From assembly GCF_900109605.1 (NCBI RefSeq), contig NZ_FOAM01000001.1, forward strand, positions 248,001 through 312,000: a stretch of DNA of 64,000 bases, in the 5' to 3' direction. Source of the DNA: Xaviernesmea oryzae (GTDB lineage: Bacteria > Pseudomonadota > Alphaproteobacteria > Rhizobiales > Rhizobiaceae). The position numbers and the translations under genes were made by a program. Shown here one piece after another: positions 32,905 to 42,073 of this stretch (positions within the stretch are counted from its first letter, which is position 1; every line of letters starts with the position of its first letter). The notes under the pieces are model-generated. The model had not been told where the DNA came from and ran no database searches. It saw only the letters and a list, made by a program, of their open reading frames with translations.

Positions 32905-34026
32905 ATGATCGACCTGCGCACATTGTCGCGTCGCGGATTTCTCAACATGGGCGCGCTTGGCGCGGCCTCGATGATGCTGCCGGCGGGCGTGACCCGGCCT
33001 GCGCTGGCGGCCGCGCCGCTCGCGCCGGTCAAGGAGGAAGAGGCCGTCGTCGCCTTCAGCCATGTCGGCCCGATCTCCGACGAAGGTTGGACCTGGGCGC
33101 ATCACCAGGGTGTGCTGGCCGTTCAGGAAGCCTACCCGAAGCTGAAGAAGGTGCTCGAGGTCGAGAACGTGCCTTATTCGGCCGATGCGACGCGCACCTT
33201 CCGCCAGTTCGTCTCGGAAGGCGCCAGTGTGGTTTTCGATACCTCGTCCAAGGGCGACTTCCTCTATGAGGTCGTCAAGCGTTCGCCCGAGGTCGCCTTC
33301 CTGGAATGCGACGGCCACACCGTCGAAGGCAATCTCGGCTGGTATTATATCGCCCATTGGTATCCCACCTATGTGCTCGGCGTGGCCGCCGGCCATTTGT
33401 CGAAGAGCGGGAGGCTCGGCTATGTCGCCTCCTTCCCGGTTCCCTCGGTATTCTGCTCCACCAATGCGTTCCTGATGGGCGCGCGCTCGGTCAATCCGAA
33501 AGCGACGCTGCAGACCATCGTCATCAATTCCTGGTTCGACCCGCAGGCCGCCGCCCAGGCCGGCACGGCGCTGATCGACAATGGCTGCGATTTCCTCTTC
33601 GGCATCATGGACGAAGCCGCCTATCTGCAGGTGGCCGAAAAGCGCGGCGTCTGGGCGGCGATGTGGAACACCGACATTCGGCGCTACGGTCCGAGCGCCT
33701 ATGTCTCCTCCATCATCATCGACTTCCGCAAATTCTATGTCGACCAGGTGGGCAAGCGTCTGGCCGGCACATGGGCGCCGGGCGAATTCATCCTGCCGCT
33801 CGGCGGCGGTGTGGACCGTGATGCCTGGGGCGAGAAGGTGCCGAAGGAGGTGGCCGCCGCCGCCGATGCCGTGCGCGACAAGATCCTGGGCGGCTGGTCG
33901 CCCTTCGCCGGCGAGATCAAGGATGCGAGCGGCGCGGTGCGCCTCGCCGCCGGCCAGACAATGAGCGAGAAGGATCTTTATGACTGGGATTGGTCGATCG
34001 AGGGTATTTCGGGCCTGAATGCCTGA
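32905..34026 (+). CDS. BMP-family (purine nucleoside-type) ABC transporter substrate-binding protein, Tat-exported
   Basis: A 373-residue periplasmic binding protein of the BMP/Med (PnrA-like) family, whose studied members bind purine nucleosides. The chosen ATG gives a twin-arginine signal (LSRRGFLNMGALGAASMM, ending ALAAAP) without a lipobox Cys. The family pattern includes AFSHVGPISDEGWTWAHHQG, FVSEGASVVFDTSSKGDFL, GRLGYVASFPVPSVFCSTNAF and DEAAYLQVAEKRGVWA. It is the first gene of a plus-strand operon with one ATPase and two permeases. Adenine and guanine deaminases on both sides make purines or purine derivatives the likely cargo. Confidence 0.87.
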   Translation: MIDLRTLSRRGFLNMGALGAASMMLPAGVTRPALAAAPLAPVKEEEAVVAFSHVGPISDEGWTWAHHQGVLAVQEAYPKLKKVLEVENVPYSADATRTFRQFVSEGASVVFDTSSKGDFLYEVVKRSPEVAFLECDGHTVEGNLGWYYIAHWYPTYVLGVAAGHLSKSGRLGYVASFPVPSVFCSTNAFLMGARSVNPKATLQTIVINSWFDPQAAAQAGTALIDNGCDFLFGIMDEAAYLQVAEKRGVWAAMWNTDIRRYGPSAYVSSIIIDFRKFYVDQVGKRLAGTWAPGEFILPLGGGVDRDAWGEKVPKEVAAAADAVRDKILGGWSPFAGEIKDASGAVRLAAGQTMSEKDLYDWDWSIEGISGLNA

Positions 34027-34103
34027 GATCATGGCGCGCCGTCGTCGGCGCGCTCCTTTCCCTGGCGTGGGCCTTTCACCCACGCCTCGTCCCGCTCTCT
34101 GCC

Positions 34104-35705
34104 ATGCCCGAAAGCCCTGATGCGATGATGTCGCCTATCCCCCGCTTCATGCCTCTGCCCGGCACGCCGCCGCTGGTGGAGATGAAGGGCATCGCCAAAT
34201 ATTTCCCCGGGGTCGTCGCCAACGAGGATGTCGACCTCACGGTCATGCCCGGCGAGATTCATGCGCTGCTGGGCGAAAACGGGGCCGGCAAATCGACCCT
34301 GATGAACATCCTCACCGGCATCTACCAGCCCGATAAGGGCGAGATGCTGATCGACGGTTATGCCAAGAGCCTGGCCTCGCCCCTGCAGGCGATTGCGGCC
34401 GGCATCGGCATGGTCCACCAGCATTTCAAGCTGGTGCAAGCCTTCACCGTGGCCGAAAACATCCATCTCGGCTGGGCCGAGACACCCATCGGCGCCTCCG
34501 CCCCCGTTCTGGAGGCGCGCACTGAGGTGCTGGCCCGCCGCTTCAATCTGGAAACGCGGCCTTCGGCGCGCGTTTCCGAGCTTTCGACCGGCGAGCAGCA
34601 GCGCGTCGAGATCCTCAAGGTTCTCGCGCGCAAGGCCCGCATCCTCATTCTCGACGAACCGACCGCCGTTCTGACGCCCGCCGAGGCGCGGGCGCTGTTT
34701 GCTGCGTTGCGCGCCTTCGTCGCCGAAGGCCATGCGGTGATCTTCATCAGCCACAAGCTGGAGGAAGTGCTGGAGATCTCCGACCGCATCACCGTGCTGC
34801 GCGGCGGGCGCAAGGTGGCGACACAGGATGCCGCCGACTGCACGGTGAAAGGCCTGGCAAGGATGATGGTCGGGCGCGACATCGTGCTTGCCGACATGCG
34901 CGCCCGGCCACAGGGCGCGGGCCCCTTGGCCGCGATGCCTGTGCTGGCGCTGGACAAAGCCTCAACGGACGGATCGGGCGGCGCCGTGGCGCTGAAGGAC
35001 GTCACGCTGGCCGTGCGCCCGGGCGAAATCCTCGGCATTGCCGGCGTCGCCGGCAATGGCCAGAGAGAGCTGAGCCAGGTTCTGACCGGCATGCGGCCCT
35101 TGAGCGGCGGGCAGCTTCTGATCGACGGGCAGGCCGTCGCAAAGGCAGACGCCCGCGCCTTTGCCAAAGCGGGGATCGGCCATATCCCGGAAGACCGGCT
35201 GAAGAGCGGCTTGGCTCCAGCGCTCAGCGTCGCCGCCAATGCGGTGCTGCGCGAATATGACAAGCCGCCCGTGTCGGCGCGCGGCATGTTTTCGCCACGC
35301 GCGGCCCTTGCTCTGGCCCGTTCGATTGCCGAGGCAGCGGCCGTCGCCATTCCCGATTTCGCCATGCCTGTGCGCAATCTGTCCGGCGGCAACCAGCAGC
35401 GCCTCGTCGCCCGGCGCGAGATGCGCATTGCCAGCCGTCTTCTGGTGGCGGCCTATCCCAGCCGGGGGCTGGATGTCGGCGCCATCAACACCATGCTGCG
35501 CTACATCGTCGAGCTGCGCGATGCCGGCGCGGCCATCATCCTGATCTCCGAGGAGTTGGAGGAATTGTTGAACTTGTCGGACCGCATCGCCGTGCTCCAT
35601 GAAGGCGAGGTCATGGGCGTGCTCGACAATGACCATATCGATATCGAGCGGATCGGCCTGATGATGGGCGGCCAGCGCCAAGCCGATATCAAGGCGGCGG
35701 TGTGA
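34104..35705 (+). CDS. Dual-domain ABC transporter ATP-binding protein (nucleoside/sugar type)
   Basis: A protein of about 533 residues with two ABC domains, as in the YufO/RbsA class. The first has Walker A GENGAGKST, signature LSTGEQQRVEI and Walker B ILILDEPTAVL. The second has a degenerate P-loop (GVAGNGQREL) and signature LSGGNQQRLVA, with AYPSRGLDVGA in place of Walker B, as usual in this class. The start is uncertain: the ATG used here lacks a good ribosome site, and ATGs 21 and 45 bases further in are possible. It follows the BMP protein gene by about 80 bp and overlaps the first permease gene by GTGA. Confidence 0.88.
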   Translation: MPESPDAMMSPIPRFMPLPGTPPLVEMKGIAKYFPGVVANEDVDLTVMPGEIHALLGENGAGKSTLMNILTGIYQPDKGEMLIDGYAKSLASPLQAIAAGIGMVHQHFKLVQAFTVAENIHLGWAETPIGASAPVLEARTEVLARRFNLETRPSARVSELSTGEQQRVEILKVLARKARILILDEPTAVLTPAEARALFAALRAFVAEGHAVIFISHKLEEVLEISDRITVLRGGRKVATQDAADCTVKGLARMMVGRDIVLADMRARPQGAGPLAAMPVLALDKASTDGSGGAVALKDVTLAVRPGEILGIAGVAGNGQRELSQVLTGMRPLSGGQLLIDGQAVAKADARAFAKAGIGHIPEDRLKSGLAPALSVAANAVLREYDKPPVSARGMFSPRAALALARSIAEAAAVAIPDFAMPVRNLSGGNQQRLVARREMRIASRLLVAAYPSRGLDVGAINTMLRYIVELRDAGAAIILISEELEELLNLSDRIAVLHEGEVMGVLDNDHIDIERIGLMMGGQRQADIKAAV

Positions 35706-36751
35706 TCATGGGCCCTTATCGCCTCCAGCGCTTTCCCTCCGCGGCTCCCGGCATCGCCCTGCTTGCGCGGCTTGGCGCCATCGTTCTGGCGCTCCTCATC
35801 TCCGCGCTCGTTCTGGCGCTGACCGGGGCCAAGCCGGGCGCGCTGGCGCTTCAGGTGGTGACCGCCAGCTTCGGCTCGCAATTCGGGCTGGAGGATCTCG
35901 GCCTTCTGGTTACGCCCCTGATCTTCACCGGCCTCTCCGTGGCGCTGGCGCTGAAGATAGGCGCTTGGAACATCGGTGCGGAGGGGCAATTTTACGCTGG
36001 CGCCTTCGCCGCTTCCGCCGTCGGCCTCTTCCTGCCGGTGGCCGAGCCGCTTTCGCTTTTTCTGATGCTGCTTGCAGGCCTTGTCGGCGGCGCGCTCTGG
36101 ATCCTGATCCCGACGCTGGCGCGCGCCTATGCCGAGGTCAACGAGCTGATCACCACGCTTCTGATGAATTTCGTCGCCGTGCTCGGCGTCTATTATGTCT
36201 CGACCGGACCCTGGCGCGCCAAGGGCGCCAATTCGACGACGGCGCGCATCCCAGCGGAAATCCCTGAATTTTTCGGCTCGCTTCATTGGGGCCTGCCGGC
36301 GGCCGTTCTGCTTGCGCTGCTGCTGGCGCTGGCGCTTGCCCGGTCACGCTTCGGTTATGAGGTGCGGCTGGCTGGCTCCAATCCGCAGGCGGCACTTTAT
36401 GCCGGCCTGCCTGCACGGCGGCGGCTGATCGCCGTCATGCTGGCAGCCGGCGCGCTTGCCGGCCTCGGCGGGATGGTGGAGGTGGCCGGCACGGTTCATC
36501 GCCTGCAGGGCGGGCTCTCCAACAGCTACGGCTATCTCGGTATCATGGTCGCGGTGCTCGCGCGCGGTTCGCTCGTTGGCGTCGTGTTTTCCGCCGCTCT
36601 GATGGCCTTCATCCTCAATGCCGGCATCATCCTGCAGACCCAGGGCCTGACCACCTCCACCGTTCTGGCGGTCACCGGGCTCATCCTGTTCCTCACCGCC
36701 ATCGGCGACGAACTCGCCCATTACCGGCTGGTGCGCGATGCCAGAGCGTGA
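35702..36751 (+). CDS. ABC transporter permease (BMP-type nucleoside system), subunit 1
   Basis: A 349-residue membrane protein of the branched-chain/ribose permease superfamily, equivalent to YufP. About eight to ten hydrophobic segments are visible, with the conserved LALKIGAWNIGAEGQFYAG and ELITTLLMNFVAV in the first half and GSNPQAALYAG in the cytoplasmic loop. The start is taken as the GTG overlapping the ATPase stop (GTGA), preceded by AAGG; the ATG two codons later is also possible. It pairs with the second permease encoded 45 bp downstream to form the transmembrane channel. Confidence 0.87.
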   Translation: MIMGPYRLQRFPSAAPGIALLARLGAIVLALLISALVLALTGAKPGALALQVVTASFGSQFGLEDLGLLVTPLIFTGLSVALALKIGAWNIGAEGQFYAGAFAASAVGLFLPVAEPLSLFLMLLAGLVGGALWILIPTLARAYAEVNELITTLLMNFVAVLGVYYVSTGPWRAKGANSTTARIPAEIPEFFGSLHWGLPAAVLLALLLALALARSRFGYEVRLAGSNPQAALYAGLPARRRLIAVMLAAGALAGLGGMVEVAGTVHRLQGGLSNSYGYLGIMVAVLARGSLVGVVFSAALMAFILNAGIILQTQGLTTSTVLAVTGLILFLTAIGDELAHYRLVRDARA

Positions 36752-36796
36752 GAGCGGCATGATCGGGCGGCGCGACCAAGCAAGGGGCACATTCCG

Positions 36797-37732
36797 ATGG
36801 ATCTTCTGACCGGTCTTCTGACCACGGCGGTGCTGGCGGGCGGCGTGCTGGCGCTGGCCGCCCTCGGCGAGGTGCTGGCCGAGCGGGTCGGCGTGGTCAA
36901 TCTCGGCGTCGAGGGGCTGATGGCGCTCGGTGCGATCACGGGGATCGCGACCGTTGCGGCCGTGCCCTCGCCCTGGCTTGGGTTTCTTGCAGCACTTGGT
37001 GTCGGCGCACTGTTCGGCATGGTCTTCGCCGCCGCCACGGTGCTCATCAAGGCGAACCAGGTTCTCTGCGGACTGGCGCTGACGCTGATTGGCAATGGCC
37101 TGTCGGCCACCATCGGGCGGGCCTATTCCGGAATGCCGGCGCGCGCCACATTCGAGGGCGTGGCCATCCCCTTGCTCAGCGAGATCCCTGTCATCGGCCG
37201 GGCGATCTTCTCGCAAAATCTCCTGGTCTATCTGATCTATGTCATCCTGCCGGTGGCGGTCAGCATCGTGATGTTTCGCACCCGCCACGGCCTCAATCTG
37301 CGCGCGGTGGGGGAAAATCCAGCCGCTGCGGATGCGGCGGGCATTCCCGTTACGCTGATGCGCTTTGCCTATGTCACGGCGGGCTCGGCGCTGGCGGCCG
37401 GGGCGGGGGCCTACCTGACGCTCGCTTTCGTGCCCGGCTGGTCGGAGGGCGTGGTGGCCGGGCGCGGCTGGATCGCGGTGGCCCTGGTCATCTTCGCCGG
37501 CTACAGGCCCTTGGCCGCCGTGCTCTCCGGCCTGCTGTTCGGCTTCATCACCGCCTTGGGCTTTGTCGGCCAGGCGCGCGGCTGGCCGGTAGCGCCCGCC
37601 TTTCTCTCCATGCTGCCCTATCTTGGCACCATGGGTTTCATCATCGTGCCCGTCATCGCCTGGCAGCGCATGCGCCGGATCATGGCCGCACCCGCCGCGC
37701 TCGGCCTGCCTTATTACCGCGATGTGCGCTGA
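36797..37732 (+). CDS. ABC transporter permease (BMP-type nucleoside system), subunit 2
   Basis: A 311-residue membrane protein, equivalent to YufQ. It has LAALGEVLAERVGVVNLGVEGLMALGA near the N-terminus, the characteristic NLGVEG sequence, then VLIKANQVLCGLALTLIGNG, and the cytoplasmic loop RAVGENPAAADAAGIPV. It has the alternating hydrophobic helices of a branched-chain-type permease. The gene ends the transporter part of the operon; the catalytic-only oxygenase gene starts about 125 bp downstream on the same strand behind AAAGGAGAG. Confidence 0.88.
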   Translation: MDLLTGLLTTAVLAGGVLALAALGEVLAERVGVVNLGVEGLMALGAITGIATVAAVPSPWLGFLAALGVGALFGMVFAAATVLIKANQVLCGLALTLIGNGLSATIGRAYSGMPARATFEGVAIPLLSEIPVIGRAIFSQNLLVYLIYVILPVAVSIVMFRTRHGLNLRAVGENPAAADAAGIPVTLMRFAYVTAGSALAAGAGAYLTLAFVPGWSEGVVAGRGWIAVALVIFAGYRPLAAVLSGLLFGFITALGFVGQARGWPVAPAFLSMLPYLGTMGFIIVPVIAWQRMRRIMAAPAALGLPYYRDVR

Positions 37733-37856
37733 GATCGGTGCCTTCGGGTAAAAGAGCCTTTACGCTTACAGGCTGGGAGGGCACAGTTGGCAAGAGCTTG
37801 CTTGCCGTCGCTGATCATCTCCGCGCTTTTGGCGGACCTTTCAAAGGAGAGCTTCG

Positions 37857-38756
37857 ATGTCGCTCGAAACCCAGGCCGCGCCGGCCGATCACGCGCCCGC
37901 CCTCGGCTGCAAGGATCAGGCCGCGCTCGATCAATGGTATCCGCTGGCGACCGAATCGGTGCTCGCGCGCGGGCGCACGCCAAGCCGGCTGCTCGGGACC
38001 GACCTCGCCATCGACAAGGCTGATGATGGCGCGTTGACGGTGACGATCGCCGGATCAGCGGTGCCTCTGCCCGTGCTGCATCGGTTCGGCCTCGTCTGGG
38101 TCACGCTCGGCCGGCCTTCAGGCGGCCTTTTTGCCTTGCCGGAAGCGGATGAGACGGATCGCCGTGTGGTCAATTGCGGCGCGGTCGCCGTGCACGCCTC
38201 CGGCCTGCGCATCGTCGAGAATTTTCTCGACATGGCGCATTTCCCCTTCGTCCACACCGATATTCTCGGCGCCGAGCCGCATACGGAGGTGCTTCATTAC
38301 ACCACCGAGATCCGCCGCGATGTCGACGAGGTCTGGGCGACGAACTGCCAGTTCTTCCAGCCGCAGGCCGCGCTATCGGCCACCGACGGCATCATGACCC
38401 AATATATCTACCGGGTGATGACCCCCTTTTCGACGCTGCTCTACAAGACCTGCCCCAATTCCGCCAATCGCTGGGATGTGATCTGCCTGTTCGTTCAGCC
38501 GATGGAGCCGGACCGCTGCATCGCCCATCCGGTAATGTTCCTGATCGACGATGTCTCGACCACCACCGAGCTCGTCCATTTCCAGCAGCTGATCTTCCTG
38601 CAGGATCGGATCATCCTGGAAAACCAGCGCCCGGTGCTTCTGCCGATGGAGCCGCGCAGCGAGATCCCGACGCGCGCCGATGCCAGCTCCATCGCCTATC
38701 GCCGCTGGCTGAAGGAAAAGGGTATCACCTACGGCACGAGCATGATGGCGGCCTGA
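37857..38756 (+). CDS. Catalytic-domain-only Rieske-type oxygenase homologue (no Rieske cluster ligands)
   Basis: A 299-residue protein homologous to the alpha subunit of ring-hydroxylating/N-demethylating oxygenases. It keeps the mononuclear iron motif N122-x2-D125-x2-H128-x4-H133 (ENFLDMAHFPFVHTD), including the Asp that relays electrons from a Rieske centre. Its N-terminus begins like a normal alpha subunit (QWYPLATESVL, then LLGTDLAI) and resumes at FGLVWVTLG, but the stretch that should hold CxH and CxxH is absent. It therefore cannot be self-sufficient and must take electrons from another Rieske protein; the Rieske-only protein of the divergent operon is the obvious candidate. NdmC of caffeine degradation has the same organisation. 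Confidence 0.87.
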   Translation: MSLETQAAPADHAPALGCKDQAALDQWYPLATESVLARGRTPSRLLGTDLAIDKADDGALTVTIAGSAVPLPVLHRFGLVWVTLGRPSGGLFALPEADETDRRVVNCGAVAVHASGLRIVENFLDMAHFPFVHTDILGAEPHTEVLHYTTEIRRDVDEVWATNCQFFQPQAALSATDGIMTQYIYRVMTPFSTLLYKTCPNSANRWDVICLFVQPMEPDRCIAHPVMFLIDDVSTTTELVHFQQLIFLQDRIILENQRPVLLPMEPRSEIPTRADASSIAYRRWLKEKGITYGTSMMAA

Positions 38757-38791
38757 TCGCCGCCCGCTCCAGCAAGATCAGGAGAGAGACC

Positions 38792-39799
38792 ATGGCGGAG
38801 GATTTTCCAGCGCTTCTCTTGGAAGACAGGGACGGCCGCAGCGCCGGCCGGCTGACCCGTCTGACGCTTGACGACCTGCCCGATCTCGACGTGACGGTCG
38901 AGATCGCCTTCTCCACGCTCAACTATAAGGACGGGCTGGCGATCACCGGACGCGGCAAGATCGCACGGCGCATGCCGCTGATCGGCGGTGTCGATCTCGC
39001 CGGGACGGTGGTGTCCTCGCGCGATCCCGTCTGGAAGCCGGGCGATCGCGTGGTGGTCAATGGCTTCGGCCTGTCGGAAACCGAGCATGGCGGCTATTCC
39101 CGTTTCCAGCGGTTGAAGCCCGAATGGTTGATGCGCCTGCCCGATGCCTTCACCTTTGAGCAAGCCATGGGCATCGGCACGGCCGGCTATACCGCCGCGC
39201 TCGCCGTCGACGCGCTGGAGGCCTGGGGCGCCGGCTGGGGCCGGTTTACGCCAGGGGAGCGCGAGGTGCTGGTCACCGGAGCGGCTGGCGGCGTCGGTTC
39301 CATGGCGGTGATGCTTCTGGCGCGGGCCGGCCATACGGTCACTGCTGCCACGGGCCGGCCGGAAACGCATGATTATCTGGCCGCGCTCGGCGCCAGCGGC
39401 TTCATCGACCGCGCAGCACTCGCTGAAAAAGGTGCGCCGCTGCAGAAGGAACGCTGGCTCGGCGGCGTCGACAGCGTCGGCTCGACCACGCTCGCCAATG
39501 CGCTGGCGCAGACGGCGCGCGGCGGGGCGATCGCGGCCTGCGGGCTGGCCGGCGGCGGCGATCTGCCGGCCACCGTCATGCCGCATATCCTGCGCGGCGT
39601 CGGCCTGATCGGCATCGATTCGGTGATGGCGGACATGCCGCGCCGCGAGGTCGCCTGGGCCCGGCTGGCGCGCGATCTGCCCCTTGATCTTTTGGAGAAG
39701 ACTATCCGGGTAGAGCCTATGTCCGCCTTGCCGCAGCTGGCCGAGGAAATTCTCGTCGGTCGGATTCGCGGACGGGTGGTCATCGACATCAGCCGCTGA
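38792..39799 (+). CDS. acuI: MDR-family oxidoreductase, YhdH/AcuI (acrylyl-CoA reductase-like)
   Basis: A 335-residue NADPH-dependent zinc-free medium-chain reductase. Signature segments are FSTLNYKDGLAITG, GVDLAGTV, the quinone-reductase-type HGGYSRFQRLKPEW, the Rossmann loop VTGAAGGVGSMAV, and PHILRGVGLIGIDSV near the C-terminus. AGGAGAG precedes the chosen ATG. In other bacteria AcuI reduces acrylyl-CoA. Here it sits between the catalytic-only oxygenase and guanine deaminase genes, so it may act on an enone-like intermediate of this locus or simply be carried along. Family call is firm; the substrate is not. Confidence 0.85.
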   Translation: MAEDFPALLLEDRDGRSAGRLTRLTLDDLPDLDVTVEIAFSTLNYKDGLAITGRGKIARRMPLIGGVDLAGTVVSSRDPVWKPGDRVVVNGFGLSETEHGGYSRFQRLKPEWLMRLPDAFTFEQAMGIGTAGYTAALAVDALEAWGAGWGRFTPGEREVLVTGAAGGVGSMAVMLLARAGHTVTAATGRPETHDYLAALGASGFIDRAALAEKGAPLQKERWLGGVDSVGSTTLANALAQTARGGAIAACGLAGGGDLPATVMPHILRGVGLIGIDSVMADMPRREVAWARLARDLPLDLLEKTIRVEPMSALPQLAEEILVGRIRGRVVIDISR

Positions 39800-39837
39800 C
39801 CGCTCTCTGTCCTTCTCTATCGATATGGAACCTGCCC

Positions 39838-41202
39838 ATGACGACCAGCCTTGCCGGCCGGATGCTCCTTGCCGATGCCTTCCACGCGCCCGAATGCGGC
39901 GCGTTGGAGGTGCTCGCTCAAGCCTTGATCGAGATCGGCGGGGACGGGCACATCGTCCGTCTAACAAGGCCCGGCGAGGCCGGCTATACGGACGCTTTGG
40001 AACGCGCCGAGGGCGAGGATCGCCTGACGCGCATGCCGCCGGGGCATTATCTTCTTCCCGGCTTTGTCGATACCCATGTTCACGCCCCGCAATATCCGCA
40101 GCTGGGTGCTGCCCTCGATGTGCCGCTCGAAGTCTGGCTGCAGCGCTACACGTTTCCGCTGGAAGCGCGCTATGCCGATCTGGCCTTCGCGGGCGAGGTC
40201 TATGGCCGGTTGGTGGACGATCTCCTGAGCAGCGGCACGACGACGGCGCTCTATTTCGCCACCATCCATCAGGAGGCGACCCGGCTTCTCGTGGATCTCT
40301 GCCTGGAAAAAGGCCAGCGCGCGCTGATCGGCAAGGTGGCGATGGACCATCCGGAAAATTGCCCGGACTTTTACCGCGATGCCTCGCCGGAGGCTGCCAT
40401 CGAAGGCACGCGGGCGCTGATCGATTATATCGGCACCCATCCCGGCAATGGCGAGGGACGGGTGCTTCCGGTGATCACCCCGCGCTTCATCCCCGCCTGC
40501 ACCGATGCCGCGCTGGAAGGGCTCGGCAGGCTGGCGGCTGAATGCGGCTGCCATGTCCAGACCCATTGCTCGGAAAGCGACTGGGCACATGGCTATGTTC
40601 TGGCCCGATACGGCATCAGCGATGCCGCCAGCCTCGACCGCTTCGGCCTGATGACCCGGCGCACGATCCTTGCCCATGCCAATTTCCTGGATGAGGAGGA
40701 TATGGACAGGGTGAAAGCGCGCGGCAGCGGCATCGCCCATTGCCCGCTCTCCAATGCCTATTTCGCCGATAGCATCTTTCCCCTGCGCCGGGCGCTGGAG
40801 AAGGGGCTGCATGTCGGTCTCGGCACGGATATATCAGGCGGTCCCAGCGGCTTCATGCCGGAGGCCGCCCGTGGCGCCGTCCTGGTTTCACGCATCCTGG
40901 AAAGCGGCGCGGATCCGGTCCGGTCCAGGGCTGAGCGGGCAAGCGGCGCCTCCACCCGCATCGATTTTCGCGAGGCTTTCCACCTCGTCACGGCGGGCGG
41001 AGGGCAAGCGCTCGATCTGCCTATCGGGCTCTTCAGGCCAGGCTATGCATTCGACGCGGTGCTGATCGACACGACCGCCGACAAGGGCGGCATCCGCCTT
41101 TTCGGCGAGGAGGACGGCGAAACGATCCTGCAGAAGATCGTCTATGGCGCTGCCCGTGCGAACATCGCCCGCGTCTGGGTCGATGGCCTCGCGGTCGCCT
41201 GA
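39838..41202 (+). CDS. guaD: Guanine deaminase
   Basis: A 454-residue amidohydrolase converting guanine to xanthine plus ammonia. Zinc-site and family motifs are LPGFVDTHVHAPQYPQLG, the VQTHCSESDWAHG strand, HCPLSNAYFADSIFPLR, and the terminal metal ligand in LGTDISGG. The length is that of eukaryote/proteobacterial GuaD. It closes the plus-strand purine operon, 38 bp after the oxidoreductase gene. With Ade on the other side of the island, both amino-purines can be deaminated for nitrogen. It converges with phaR across a gap holding a strong hairpin. Confidence 0.92.
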   Translation: MTTSLAGRMLLADAFHAPECGALEVLAQALIEIGGDGHIVRLTRPGEAGYTDALERAEGEDRLTRMPPGHYLLPGFVDTHVHAPQYPQLGAALDVPLEVWLQRYTFPLEARYADLAFAGEVYGRLVDDLLSSGTTTALYFATIHQEATRLLVDLCLEKGQRALIGKVAMDHPENCPDFYRDASPEAAIEGTRALIDYIGTHPGNGEGRVLPVITPRFIPACTDAALEGLGRLAAECGCHVQTHCSESDWAHGYVLARYGISDAASLDRFGLMTRRTILAHANFLDEEDMDRVKARGSGIAHCPLSNAYFADSIFPLRRALEKGLHVGLGTDISGGPSGFMPEAARGAVLVSRILESGADPVRSRAERASGASTRIDFREAFHLVTAGGGQALDLPIGLFRPGYAFDAVLIDTTADKGGIRLFGEEDGETILQKIVYGAARANIARVWVDGLAVA

Positions 41203-41227
41203 GACGAGTGATGCAAGGCTGCGTTTC

Positions 41228-41265
41228 GACGCTCCTGTCCTCGGGCTGAGCCCGAGGAGGGCGTC
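41228..41265. terminator. Hairpin between convergent guaD and phaR
   Basis: CCTCGGGC-TGA-GCCCGAGG is a perfect 8-bp stem (41239-41257) flanked by an outer GACGC/GCGTC pairing. It lies between converging genes, where a bidirectional terminator is expected. There is no good T-run on either side, so it could need Rho. Confidence 0.5.
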
Positions 41266-41303
41266 TTGCAAAACACGACCGTTAACGGCCACGCCGGAAC
41301 CGC

Positions 41304-41882
41304 TCAGCCGAGCTTGTCGAGCTTGGTCTGCAGCGCCCGCAGCTGTTCCTTCAGCTCGTCAATGTCCTTGGCTTCGGCTTTGCGGGTTTCCTTCGGCGCC
41401 GTCGGCGTCATGAACGGTGAGAACATCTGCATGGCCTGCTGGAAGATCTCGGTGTTGCGACGCACCTGCTCTTCCACGAGTTGCAGCGGCACCTGCAGGT
41501 TCTTGCCGAGCGGGGTGTCGCCAAAGGCCTTGTTGATCTGCTCGCGGATCTGCGACTGCTGCTCGACAAAGGCCTGCATCGAATGTTCGAGATAGCTCGG
41601 CACGACCATCTGCATCTGGTCGCCATAAAACGAGATCAGCTTGCGCAGGAAGGAGATCGGCAGAAGCGTGTTCCCGGTCTTGGATTCCTGCTCGAAAATG
41701 ATCTGCGTCAGCACCGAATGGGTGATGTCGTCCCCGCTCTTGGCGTCCTGAACGGTGAACTCCTCCCCCTTCTTCACCATGACCGCCAGATCGTCGAGCG
41801 TCACATAGGTGCTCGTCCCCGTGTTGTAGAGCCGGCGGTTGGCGTATTTCTTGATCGTGATCGGCCCTTCTTGTTTGGGCAT
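41304..41882 (-). CDS. phaR: Polyhydroxyalkanoate synthesis repressor PhaR
   Basis: A 192-residue regulator that senses PHB granules and represses phasin and pha genes. The N-terminal DNA-binding domain (about 8-70) has the family sequence IKKYANRRLYNTGTSTYVTL followed by DDLAVMVKKGEEF. The PHB accumulation regulatory domain (about 75-115) has LTQIIFEQESKTG and LRKLISFYGDQMQ. A predicted coiled coil ends the protein (ELKEQLRALQTKLDKL). It is divergent from phaA across about 190 bp, the normal rhizobial arrangement. Confidence 0.93.
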   Translation of the reverse strand: MPKQEGPITIKKYANRRLYNTGTSTYVTLDDLAVMVKKGEEFTVQDAKSGDDITHSVLTQIIFEQESKTGNTLLPISFLRKLISFYGDQMQMVVPSYLEHSMQAFVEQQSQIREQINKAFGDTPLGKNLQVPLQLVEEQVRRNTEIFQQAMQMFSPFMTPTAPKETRKAEAKDIDELKEQLRALQTKLDKLG

Positions 41883-41956
41883 CGAGCGTCCTCCTCCAAA
41901 TACACCCCATGGTCCTGCGCCAGACTATCTTTAAAAATGCAAGCCTGACAATGGCC

Positions 41957-41969
41957 TTGTGCGGCGCAA
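41957..41969. promoter_or_regulatory. Candidate PhaR/PhbF-type site between phaR and phaA
   Basis: TTGTGCGGCGCAA is a near-palindrome containing TGC-N3-GCAA, the core reported for PhbF/PhaR binding in other bacteria as I recall it. It is in the divergent phaR-phaA promoter region. Only a short match; could be chance. Confidence 0.3.
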
Positions 41970-42073
41970 TGGCGTCGATGCGAACGTAAGGGATTAGCGA
42001 TGGATCGCGTTTGACTTCATCGGCGAGCTTTGTCAGTCTCGCGCCACGTGATGTGGGAAGAGGATACACCACC

